From positions 21,495,461-21,559,460 of the forward strand of contig NC_079325.1 in assembly GCF_029931775.1 (NCBI RefSeq): DNA of 64,000 nt, written 5' to 3'. A model generated the notes under the pieces. The model ran no database searches. It was not told the origin of the DNA and worked only from the letters and a program-made list of their open reading frames with translations. This DNA is from Euleptes europaea. Its lineage: Eukaryota; Chordata; Lepidosauria; Squamata; Sphaerodactylidae. This document shows positions 1 to 10,800 of the stretch, piece after piece. The position numbers and the translations under genes are program-made. Within the stretch, counting starts at the first letter, position 1, and each line of letters opens with the position of its first letter.

Positions 1-51
1 TCCACAGTTACAAGTGCAGGATTTGGTCTTCTTGTCTTTTTGTTGTTGCTG

Positions 52-170
52 CTGTCAAGTCACAGCTGACTTATGGTGATCCCATTGGGTTTTCAAGGCA
101 AGAGACATTTGGAGGTAGTTTGCCATTGCCTGCCTCCGTGTCACGACCGTGGTATTCCTTGGAGTTACTC
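52..170 (-). repeat. 5S-type SINE fragment (BovB-like tail part)
   Basis: It carries gctgtcaagtcacagctgac, ttatggtgatcccattggg, ttttcaaggcaagagacatt and a gtttgccattgcctgcctcc core, the same body and orientation as the fuller copy at 59276-59490. The 5S-like head is lost or replaced by the palindrome that starts at 172. Confidence 0.6.
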
Positions 171-171
171 G

Positions 172-380
172 CCTTTTAAAAAAGGAAGAAAACCGAGTCT
201 CCATACAACAGATTTCGAAGTGATCTCCATGATAGAAACTCGGTTTTGTAAAACCTTCAAAAAAAAGAAGGCTACTAAAATTCTACAAGTAACTTGGTCA
301 TTGCAAAGGCGAGTTTCTAGCATGGAGATCACTTTGAAATTTATTGTATGGAGACTCGGTTTTCTTCCTTTTTTAAAAGG
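172..380. repeat. Palindromic element with 71-bp arms
   Basis: The left arm 172-242 and right arm 310-380 are near-perfect reverse complements (both carry aaaaccgagtctccatacaa or its complement) around a spacer of about 67 bp. The ends are ccttttaaaa / ttttaaaagg. Because of the symmetry both strands can be read as similar short peptides, which are not genes. It is probably a foldback miniature transposon; no target duplication was recognised. Confidence 0.6.
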
Positions 381-454
381 TAAATTCTTAGTCCTTAAGA
401 TATTTAGAGAGCTTTGTGACATTTTTGAACATAAGAGCCCTGCTGGATCAGATG

Positions 455-674
455 AACACACGAACACATGAAGCTGCCTTCTACTGAATCAGACCCCCGG
501 TCCATCAAAGTCAGTCTTATCTGCTCAGACTGGCAGCGGCTCTCCAGGGTTTCAGGCAGGGGTCTTTCACATCACCTACTTGCCTAGTCCCTTTAACTGG
601 AGATGCCGGGGATTGAACCTGGCACCTTCTGCATGCCAAGCAGATGCTCTACCACTGAGCTACGGCCCTTCCCC
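455..674 (-). repeat. SINE family A (tRNA-derived), full-length
   Basis: Family A head on its own strand: ggctgtggctcagtggtaga (A box) ... ggttcaatcccc (B box), followed by a body ending gcagcttcatgtgttc. This copy is inverted, from gaacacatgaagctgcc to gagctacggcccttcccc. A short CR1 end (aacataagagccctgctgga, about 427-452) abuts it. Confidence 0.85.
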
Positions 675-789
675 AATCAGTGGTCCCTATCTCAAACAGT
701 GGCCAACCAGATACTCTGGAGGGCCAATAACAGGGCGTAGAGTCCAAGGCTTACCTCTGTTGTTGCCTCCTGGCACTGGTATTCAGAGA

Positions 790-1265
790 TTTACTACCTC
801 TGAATACCACATTGTTGCCCCAATTTGTGGGGAGCCTCCTGGAACTCTTCACAGTTGGCCTTGGTTTTCACCATGTTGAATAATTTTGTGTCATCTGCAA
901 GCTTGGCCACTACACTGTTCACCCCGTTACAGATCATTTATGAACAAATTATATAGCACCATCCCTAGTACTGATCCTTGTGGGACCCCACTGCTTACTT
1001 CCCTCTATTCAGAGAATTGTCCATATATTCCTACTCTCTGGTTCCTGTCGTTTAACCAAATTTTTATCCATAAGAGGACTCATCCTCCGATCCCATGACT
1101 GCTAAGCTTACTCAGGAGGCTTTGGTGAGGTACCCTGTCAAAAGCATTTTGAAAGTCCAAGTGGACGATGCCTACTAGGTCCCTGTTGTCTACGTTCTTG
1201 TTCAGTATCTCAAAGAACTCCAAAAGGTTGGTGAGGCAGGACTTCCCTTTGCAGAAGGCTGTCAA
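790..1265 (-). repeat. CR1-like LINE reverse-transcriptase fragment, decayed
   Basis: The minus-strand translation gives FCKGKSCLTNLLEFFEILNK, LDFQNAFDRVPHQSLL and, after stops, SGVPQGSVLG and LFINDL, in the order expected of non-LTR RT motifs. Several stops and frame changes make it non-functional. The CR1/Rex1 clade is the likely source. Confidence 0.7.
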
Positions 1266-1618
1266 GAATAGAATGTTAGGTCACCTTAGGGACCCTGAAG
1301 AAGTGGGCTGTGTGGCTCAGGAAAGCTGATACCCTGCCAGAAATGTTGTTAGTCTTCAAGGTGCTACTGGATTCTTGCTCTTTTCTACTCTTAGGGACCC
1401 TGTTTGGGTGGAAAGGCAGCATCGAAATTTTTTAAAGAAATAAAATACAATAAATGTTTGACGAGTTCCTGATTTGCATAATTCCCATAAATATCCAGAT
1501 TGTGGATGCTAGCGTTGTTGTTTTGATGACAGGCAAACAGATTGGGGTTGGGACAGGGTTGATTCTGGGGCTCTCCCGTCCCGCACAGCTCGAGCACGTC
1601 TTGCTCTCCTCCCCACAG
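1266..1618 (+). other. Intronic sequence, nothing recognised
   Basis: Unique-looking intron sequence running up to the acceptor of the first in-window ADGRA2 exon. The last 100 bases are C/T-rich, as expected of an acceptor region. Confidence 0.4.
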
Positions 1619-1832
1619 AAGGCGCCCCTGAGCTGCACACCCACCAGTTGATCCCGTCCCTGCGGCAAGTTGTCTTCCAAGGTGACCGCCTCCCTTTCCA
1701 GTGTACGGCCACCTACTTGGACAACAGCACCCACATCTTGTGGCATCACAACCGTGCCTTGGTCCAGGGGGATGAACGCAGCGGCATCATCCTGGAGGAG
1801 AGCCTGGTCCACGACTGCACCTTCATCACCAG
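1619..1832 (+). CDS. ADGRA2: ADGRA2 exon: first half of Ig-like domain
   Basis: The acceptor is ccccacag before 1619 and the donor is ag|gtatga after 1832. It encodes [20 protein letters not shown] and onward through [20 protein letters not shown] and HDCTFIT. The paired Ig-fold landmarks (C in FQC, W in LWHHN) are present. The exon begins with two bases of a split codon and ends with AG of a split Ser codon. Confidence 0.93.
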
Positions 1833-4800
1833 GTATGAGGCCCGGGTTTCTCTGGTTTAAATAGTTTGAACACAGGAAGCTGCATCATACTGTATCAGAC
1901 CCTTGGTCCATCAAAGTCAGTATTGTCTACTCAGACCGGCAGTGGCTCTCCAGGGGCTCAGGCAGGGGACTTTCACATCATCTACCTGCCTAGTCCCTTT
2001 AACTGGGAGCCAGCGTGGTGGTGTGGTTAAGAGCAGTGGTTTGGAGTGGTGGAGTCTGATCTGGAGAACCAGGTTTGATTCCCCACTCCTCCACATGAAC
2101 AGCGAAGGCTAATCTAGTGAACTGGATTTGTTTCCCCACTCCTCCACACGAAGCCAGCTGGGTGACCTTGGGCAAGTTACAGCTCTGTTAGAGCTGTCTC
2201 AGCCTTACCTACCTCACAGGGTGTCTGTTGGGAGGGGAAGGGAAAGTGATTGTAAGCCAGTTTGAGTCTCCCTTACGTGGTAGAGAAAGTCGGCATATAA
2301 AAACCAACTCTTCTTCTTCTTGAACCTGGGACCTTCTGCATGCCAAGCAGATGCTCTACAAACTGAGCCACAGCCCCTCCCCGACGAGACCCTCGTTCTT
2401 CCAGTTTGGGCTAGGGCCACCACTTTACGGTATATGCAGTTGCCTCTATTCTGTTCTCAGAGGAGTCACAGCGAGGCCTTTCTATCCGGGAGTTGAGAAT
2501 ATCATTTCAGCCAGATGATTGCATACCATCTTCTGTGCCGAGGGGGGTTCTCCGGTCGAAACGAGTTCCCCGCGAGTCCGTGCGGCTTCTAAAAACACTG
2601 TCTGTCCCCAGCGAGCTCATCCTGTCCAACATCCATGTCTCAGCCAGTGGCGAATGGGAGTGCACCCTTTCCACTGCCCAGGGCAACGTTAGCAAGAAGG
2701 TGGAGATCGTTGTGCTGGAGACGTCGGCGTCGTACTGCCCAGCCGAGCGGGTCACCAACAACCGCGGAGACTTCAGGTAGGAGCCGGCGCAGCTGCGGCT
2801 TCGGGCACTCAAGACTGGTGGTACCTGAGATAGACTTCCAGGGGAAGGGCCAATGCACTATGAACTGGGCTCCTTCCAAGTGCCAGTGCCAAAGGAATAC
2901 AGCTTCTGTGATTTTTTTTAAGTCAAGTTTCTAGCTTTCATTGTTGCATGAGGATGGCTGATTTCATAGGTCTGTTTCAGGAATCTGTCATGTGACATTG
3001 AAATGTGATCTGCGAAAGAGCCAGCGTGGTGTAGTGGTTAAGAAATGTGATCTGTGAAATGTGAAAGAGCCAGCGTGGTGAAGTGGTTAAGTGCGGCAGT
3101 TTGGAGCGGTGCACTCTGATCTGTAGAACCGGGTTTGATTCCCCACTCCTCCACTTGAGCGGCGGAGGCTAATCTGGTGAACTGGATTTGTTTTCCCCCT
3201 CGTACACACGAAGCCAGCTGGGTGACCTTGGGCAAGTCACAGCTCTGTTAGAGCTCTCTCAGCCCCACCTACCTCACTGTTGTAGGGATTGGAAGGGAAG
3301 GTGATTGTAAGCCGGTTTGAGTCTCCCTTAAGTGGTAGAGAAAGTTGGCATATAAAAACCAACCTTCTTCTGATCTGAATGGGTGGGGGGTATCACTGTG
3401 GCTCCATGCTTAAACCACACCCCAGATGCACGGACATGCATATATATGCATGTATGTTTTAAATACCCTTCTCCCTTCCGTGTATCAAAGTGGACCATCC
3501 CAGCTTCTGACCCCTCCAGGTACTGGCTTCTGTGCTCTATATTCAGTATCATAATTCCCGGCAAAGTGGGACATTTGGTTTGATAAGAGAGGATTTATTT
3601 TCTCTGAGATTAGTTAAATTGAGGAACTCCTGGCCCCAGGATGTGGTGATGGCTGCCAACTTGGAAGGCTTTAAGAATGGAGTGGACATGTTCGTGGAGG
3701 AGAGGCTAATAGTCAAAATGAATACTAGTCATGATGCATGCCTATTCTCTCCAGGATCAGAGGAGCATGCCTATTATCTTAGGTCTGTGGAACACAGGCA
3801 GGACGGTGCTGCTGCATTTGTCCTGTTTGGGGGCTTCCTAGAGGCACCTGGTTGGCACCTGTGTGAACAGACTGCTGGACTTGATGCGTCTTGGTCTGAT
3901 CCAGCAGGGCTTTTCTTATGTTCTTATGAGATTGCAATGTGTTTTCTAAGAACAAGAGGACTAGAAACTTTAAAAAATTAAACCAACTGTCCTTATTATA
4001 CTGCGCGTCTAGCTCACAACTACGTTCAGCAGCTGGGGAGGAAGAGGTAGTGGGGGTAGCGGAGCTTGCTTGGCAGCCTGTTGGCATTGCTTAGCAATAA
4101 CTTGTGCATTCTTCTCCCTTCTGCCCTCTGCTGCCAGTCTGGTGGAATTGCGTGGAAGGCAGGCTCATCTCAGGCCGGTGTGCTGCTCTGGCCGTAGGAG
4201 GAACGTGGGAGAAACGTGGCTTTTGCTGGGCCACCAGCTGTCAGAGTGGGGCTGGGAACCCCTTGCAACCCCCATCAGGGCACACAAAACCTCAAAGCCA
4301 GCTGGGAAGTTGTACAGCTGCCGTCCAGAGGGTTTCTCTCTCGATGTAAAAAAAGCATGTCGCGTTTTCGGTCTAGAGGGAGCCTTGTTGCCAACTCCCT
4401 TCTTGCAAGAAGGGTTTGGGGGGGGCTGGCTTTGGGCCCCCGGGGGCCCTGCCCCTCTTTTGCAAAAGGAGGGGGCGGCTTAGGATCTCTCTGGCAGCCG
4501 GGGTCTGGGAATGATTAAGCAGCCATCGCAAGGGAGGCGGCGGGAGAGGCCCGGCTCTGGCAGGGTAGACAGGCTCCAGAAGCAGAGGTGTTGGAATTTC
4601 TCTGGCAAGAGAAAAAAGGCTTATGGAGCCAGCCGTAACCTCGGCAGGGTCTTTATGGAATATAAATTACTGTGCAGTCAATGTGGCTTGAATTAACAGC
4701 GGGCTCGCCTTCTCTCCCGCCCCCCTCCCCTTTCCGCCTCCATGCTCGGCATGAGCAGGATATGGTCTGCAGTTAGATGGAGGGAAAACAGCACCAAAGT

Positions 4801-7800
4801 CCCCGGGGAGGGCTGAGAGCCCCACCCACCCTGCGGCCAGGCTGGGACCCCAGGAGGGCATGGAGGCCTGACCCACTGCGGGTGCGGGGGGGGGGGGGCT
4901 GGAACGCTCAGCAGACAGCCTCCTGGGCTGAATCCTGGGAGGGGAGAGAGATGCTCTAGATAGCTCAGTTGTGCCACGTCCAAAACAGCCGTCGCTATCT
5001 GCTCTGCTTTATAATCTGATTGGACGTGTTTGTATTTTTCCTGGGAGAAAGATGTTTGATGTAGTCGGCAGATGGAAGATTGTGCTGAACCCGGGGCGAG
5101 GGGGGGGGTCAGAGTTTCCTTCCCGGTTTGATATGGGCCGAGCGCGGAACCCGAGGTCTTTCGGTCCGACCCGCTTGCCAGACCCCGCCCAGATTTCAGC
5201 CTCCCGAACCGCTTTGTTGAGGAGCAAAGACCGCTGGGAACCGGGAGGAGGGCGGTAGGGTTGTCTTTGCAAGGAACAGCCTGTGGCAGTGAGGTCTGTG
5301 TCTCTGCATAGGCATTGGGGGGGGGAACCATGTGACTCCATACGCCTTCTTTCAATCCATCCAGCTGTTGCCGCCAACACAGGGGGGAAGGGGCGTAGGA
5401 AGAGTCTCATGCACCAGATGTTGAAGCAGCTGGGCAAGGCAGAGAGTTCCAGGGCAAATAAATTACCCCATAAAACTCTCGGCGTCTGAAGTTTGTTCTC
5501 TGTTGCAAACTCCGTGGCACAGCATGAAAGCTTTCCTCTCCTCTGTGGAGCCACTTCCTAGAAAGATGTAACCCCTGTTCCTTTCCCAGCCTTCCCAGCC
5601 TCACTGAGGGTCTCCATCCTCAACATGCAACTGTCTGCACAGCTTTAATTTCCCTCTGCTTACTCAGTATTGAGTCATCTCTAGGGTTGCCAGCTGCGGG
5701 TTGAGAAATACCTGATTTTGGAGGTGGAGCCTGAGAAGGGCGGGGTTTGGTGAGGGGAGGGACCTCAGCAGGGTATAATGCCATAGAGTCCTCCTTCCAA
5801 AGCAGCCATTTTCTCCAGGTGAACTGATCTCTGTTGCCTGGAGATCAGTTTTAATAGCAGGAGATCTCCCGCCGCCACCTGGAGATTGGCAACCCTGGTC
5901 ATCTTGGACCAACAAAGCTGGGATCCAAATGCAGAAGAGGATGGATAATCTTTGCCATTTGTAAAGGAAGGCTTGATTTGGGCATGATGGCAAACCATGG
6001 TTAGCACTAGCAATGGTCGGAAACCCAAACCATAGTTTGAGCTCCTTAACATGCAGAACACCATGGTTGTGAGGCAGTTGCCTGCCTGCATTGTCTATCT
6101 GCTTAGTGGCCCATAGAACTGAATTGCCCACTTCTGGTGTTAGGGCCCTTTGGGGGAAGAGTGGTGCCAATTCAGACATCACAAACAGAGGGAAGAAAGA
6201 GGCCTCTGTGAAACGAAAATTTAGAAGTATGAAGTACTAGAAAGCATCCATAGATCAGTATGTGTTGTTAATACACTACATTTTCAGATTTCAAATACCA
6301 AAAGGCAGAGCGCACATACACATGACACTGCCTTATACTGAATCATACCCTTGGTCCATCAAAGTCAGTATTGTCTACTCAGACCGGCAGCAGCTCTCCA
6401 GGGTCTCAGGCGGGGGTCTTTCACATCATCTACTTGCCTAGTCCCTTTAACTGGAGATGCTGGGGATTGAACTTGGGACCTTCTGCATGCCCAGCAGATG
6501 CTCTACCACTGAACAATAGAGCAATAAAATGCACAACATGCATATCAATGATTATGAAAAGATGACCCCTCCGCAATAATGTAGATAGATATGTTTTACC
6601 AAAAACTGGTCAGCCTCTGTTTCAATTGACTCTTCTTCAGAAGCTACCAATACACACCACTGGGATCCCGGGTATTTATTCACTAGAGGAACCGTTTTGA
6701 TTTCCTATCTCATTATTTTGTTCTGAAGAAGATTTGATCTTTGGTGTCCACAAGCAACACCTTTTGGTGTTTGAGTTGTAACTTCAGATGCCACACCAAA
6801 CCAGAGTTAGCACAAACCGTGGTTTGCAAACCTGCAGCAAACTGTGGTTTTGATATAGGTTTGCTGGTGTGTCAATCCCAGCATCACATCGAACGGCAGT
6901 TAAGCTTCTAGAGTATCTGGACTGAGCCATTGTGTCAGGGAGGAAAAGCAGCAGTGTAGAAGCTTTAGGCTGCCAGAATAGTACATTTGAATGCTCCTGG
7001 ATGTTGGAAAGCTTGCATGGAGGGAGAGATGGAACCTAGATCCACCTTGTTCCTGACATAGTAAGTTTCTGTATGCCATTTGAGAGCCATTATGGTGCAG
7101 TGGTTAGAGTGTTGGACCAGGGTCTGGGAGACTCAGGTTGGAATCCCCACTCTGCCGCGGAAACTCGCTGGGTGACCTTGGGCCAGTTGTGAGGATAAAA
7201 GGGAGGAGAGGAGACCGATGTAAGCCCGGATCCCCATCGGGAAGAAAGGCAGGATATAAATGAAGTAAATAAATAAATACGGCTGTTTGGACATATAGAT
7301 GGGCATCCCCTGAAGCTTGTAGGGTCCCTGGGCTTTACCCCTAAGGCGTGGCTCCTAGGCAACAGGAGCCAAGTTGTGCTAGAGGGAGGCAACTTCCCAG
7401 TTTCTGGCGTCTCGCTGCAATTTTCTGTGCCCCCTGAAATTGTGCTCCTGTGGGTCAGCACCCACAGGAACAGTGTGGGGAGCATATTGGAAGTCTGCCG
7501 AAGAGAGGGAATTGCCATCTATCTCTCCTCCGATGGAAAAGCCTTTTATTTATCCAGAGAAGCTGTCGTTGCGTTGATGGAACAGCTCCTTAGGATCCAA
7601 GCTGTAGTATTTTTGAACTAGCGGCTGGCTCTTCTTAGACTCTGAATTCTAAGAAAGCCCAGAGGACGAGATTTCCTAGCACAAAATGGGCCCCCAAACC
7701 AAGCTGCCGTCAGTACCCACCCCAAGGCAGTTCCTGTTTTCACTGGTTGCCCTGCTCCCTGCCAACAGGTGGCCGCGCACCTTAGCTGGCATCACCGCCT

Positions 7801-10800
7801 ACCAGTCGTGCCTGCAGTATCCCTTCACCTCTGGGAATGGGGGCCCCGGCATGGAGAAGCAAGCATGGCGGCGCTGCGACCGCACAGGCCACTGGGAGGA
7901 AGGAGACTATTCCCACTGTCTGTACACCAACGATATCACCCGCGTCCTCTACACCTTTGTGCTGGTGAGTTGGGGGCATGGGGGACAGGCATCCCTTTCT
8001 ATTTGCCAATGGTAGTGTCCATGGGATGCACCGTCCCCTCCCTGGTGCGCCTCCCTGGATACAGAAATGCTGTGGCTACACCGATCGAATGAAGTGGCTT
8101 GCAAGAGAAATGTTTGCACATCTCAGTCCCAGGATCTCTGACACGTAATCTGGAGGATCCATGATTAAAAGTAACGGTGTGGGGTGGTGGGGGTGGTATT
8201 GGAACCCCAACCAGTCAGGTAGAAGGAGATAACCAAATGCCAATCTCACACGTTCACTGATCCCTATATGTTTTTACCCTCTAGCAGTGGTGGTGGGAAC
8301 CATTGAGATATGGAGATGGGCATGGGGAGTTAAACCCATGTCCTCTCTCATTTCAGCCCCGATCCAAATGCCTGCTGTCCCAGTCTTCTTTTTTAAAGAA
8401 ACCTGTGGAAATTCCTAAGTGCAGATCTGCTGGTGTTGTAGTAGTTAAGAGCGGTGTAGAGCCAGCGTGGTGAAGTTAAGAGTTGTGGTTTGGAGCGGTG
8501 GACTCTTATCTGGGGAACCGGGTTTGATTCCCCACTCCTCTACATAAGTGGCGGATGCTAATCTGGTGAACCGGGTTGGCTTCCCCACTCCTACACAGGA
8601 AGCCAGCTGGGTGACCTTGGGCTTGTCACAGTTCTCTAGGAGCTCTCTCAGCCCCACCTGCCTGACAGGGTGTCTGTTGTGCGGAGAGGAAGGGAAGGTG
8701 ATTGTAAGCCAGTTTGAGACTCCCTTAAGTGGTAGAGAAAGTCGGCATATAAAATCCAACTCTTCTTCTTCATCTGGATTGGCCCTGAGCCTAAACTTGC
8801 TAGCCTTCAGCCCCAGAACCTGATTTTCATGCCCAAGCATATGTGAAGTAGTAGCAAAGGGAGTGCTTTTAGAGCATGTACTGAATTGGGAAGCTACTTT
8901 TACATGCCGGGGATTAGGAGAAAACCCCTCTGTGAGCAATCAGGTAGGCGTCAGCCTAGGCCTGTTTTGGTTTTATAAATGAAGTACCGCTGGCCCAACT
9001 TGGACCTTGGGTGGCTGTGACCCCACTCTTCTGTGCTCCTAGATGCCCATCAATGCCTCCAATGCACTGACCCTGGCCCACCAACTGCGTGTCTACACAG
9101 CAGAAGCCGCAAACTTCTCAGACATGATGGACGTCATCTACGTGTCTCAGATGATTGAGAAGTTCACCAGTTACGTGGATCAGATCAAGCAGGTAATGCA
9201 TTGCCCACTCACCTTGCTCATAAGAACATAAGAAAGGCCATGCTGGATCAGACCAAGGTCCATTTAGTCTGTTCACACAGTGGCCAACCAGGTGCTTCTA
9301 GGAAACTCACAAACAAGACGACTGCAGCAGCACCGTGCTGCCTGTGTTCCACAGCACCTAATATAGCAGGCATGCTCCTCTGATCCTGGAGAGAATAGGT
9401 ATGCATCGTGACTAGCATCCATTTTTACTACTAGCCGTGGATAGCCCTCTCCTCCATGAAGATGTCCACTCCCCTCTTAAAGCCTTCCAAGTTGGCAACC
9501 ACCACCACATCCTGGGGCAGGGAGTTCCACAATTAAACTATGCATTGTGTGAAGAGCTCCTGTCCTCTCCACCTCCCCAAACTCCATTGCAAGGGGAAGG
9601 TTTCCTCCTCACACCCCTTCCCTTTGCATTCTCCAAGTGCCCTCAGAACACCGTGGATTGAGAATTCTGTATGGGGGGAAATGTTCAAGTTTCCATGATT
9701 TGAACAGAATGTGGAAACGGAGCTGATTTCCACAAGATTGGCTTCATTTGCACCTCTTGCTCAGCAGCCATTTTACAGGTGGGGCCAGGGATGTTGTTTA
9801 ACTGGAAAGGTTTCCCATGGCACATTGGTGGACTTGCAGGAAGAGCAGACATGTAAAGGAGTGGTATTTAACTTTCGCAGGCTTATCACCAAAGTTCAGT
9901 TTAAGACCATGGGACTTAAGAGCCAGTGTGGTGTAGTGGTTAAGAGCAGTGGACGCTAATCTGGAGAACCGAATTTGATTCCCCACTCCTCCACATGAGC
10001 AGCGGACTCTCCACTGGTGAACCAGGATTGTTTCCCCACTTCTCCACATGAAGCCTGTTGTGTGATCTTGGGCCAGTCACAGTGAACACTGAGGAACCAC
10101 TTCAGTAACTGGTTGGCCACTGTGTGAGACAGGATGCTGGACTAGATGGTCGACTGGTCTGATCCAGCAGGGCTCTTCTTGTGTCAACAGCTTTGGAAGG
10201 GCTGCTAATTGGATCCGAAAAGTAGCACTGGGGGAAGGGTTTATTAGCTCTCTTCTCCTGCTGTGTTTTCCCTGTCTGAATCCCACCACGGTATTCTACT
10301 TTATTTCAACTTTGACTTGTTTTCTGTCTCTGTGTCCAGTGCCTAGGAAATCTGTGTGTGCTATATGCTTAAATGCACCCCAGGGTCACCTTTAGATGCG
10401 AGAGGGGATGTGACCGTGGGCTAGTCACAGAGCTCTCTCAGCCCCACCTACTTCACAGGGTGTCTGTTGTGGAGAGAGGAAGGGAAGGTGATTGTAAGCC
10501 AGTTTGAGTCTTCCTTAAATGGTAGAGAAAATCAGCATATAGAAACCAACTCTTCTTCTTCACCTCCTCCATCTTCGGTCTCTCCCTAGCTCACAGATGT
10601 CATCGTGGAGATGGCCAGCAACATGATGCTGGTGGACGACCACGTCCTGTGGATGGCTCAGATCGAGGACAAGGCCTGCACCAGCATTGTCCACTCGCTG
10701 GAGAGGATCGCCGGCTACACCCTCAGCACCGACTCGCAGCACGTTGCCGTGGTAGGGGTACAGGCTCTTTGGGGTGGGGAGCTGAATGGGACGCCAGGGA

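Noticed and set aside
73-471. Open frames of 132 and 100 codons on opposite strands with similar peptides
   Set aside because: The similarity is caused by the palindrome at 172-380, not by coding selection.
2493-2611. Extension of the Ig exon upstream into the open frame
   Set aside because: The acceptor at 2610-2611 and homology to the Ser-Glu-Leu-Leu/Ile start define the exon; the upstream frame is intron.
4070-5554. Several open frames of 100-220 codons on both strands in the GC-rich ADGRA2 intron
   Set aside because: GC-rich DNA yields long chance frames. The predicted peptides overlap each other on both strands, resemble no protein I know and lack splice support.
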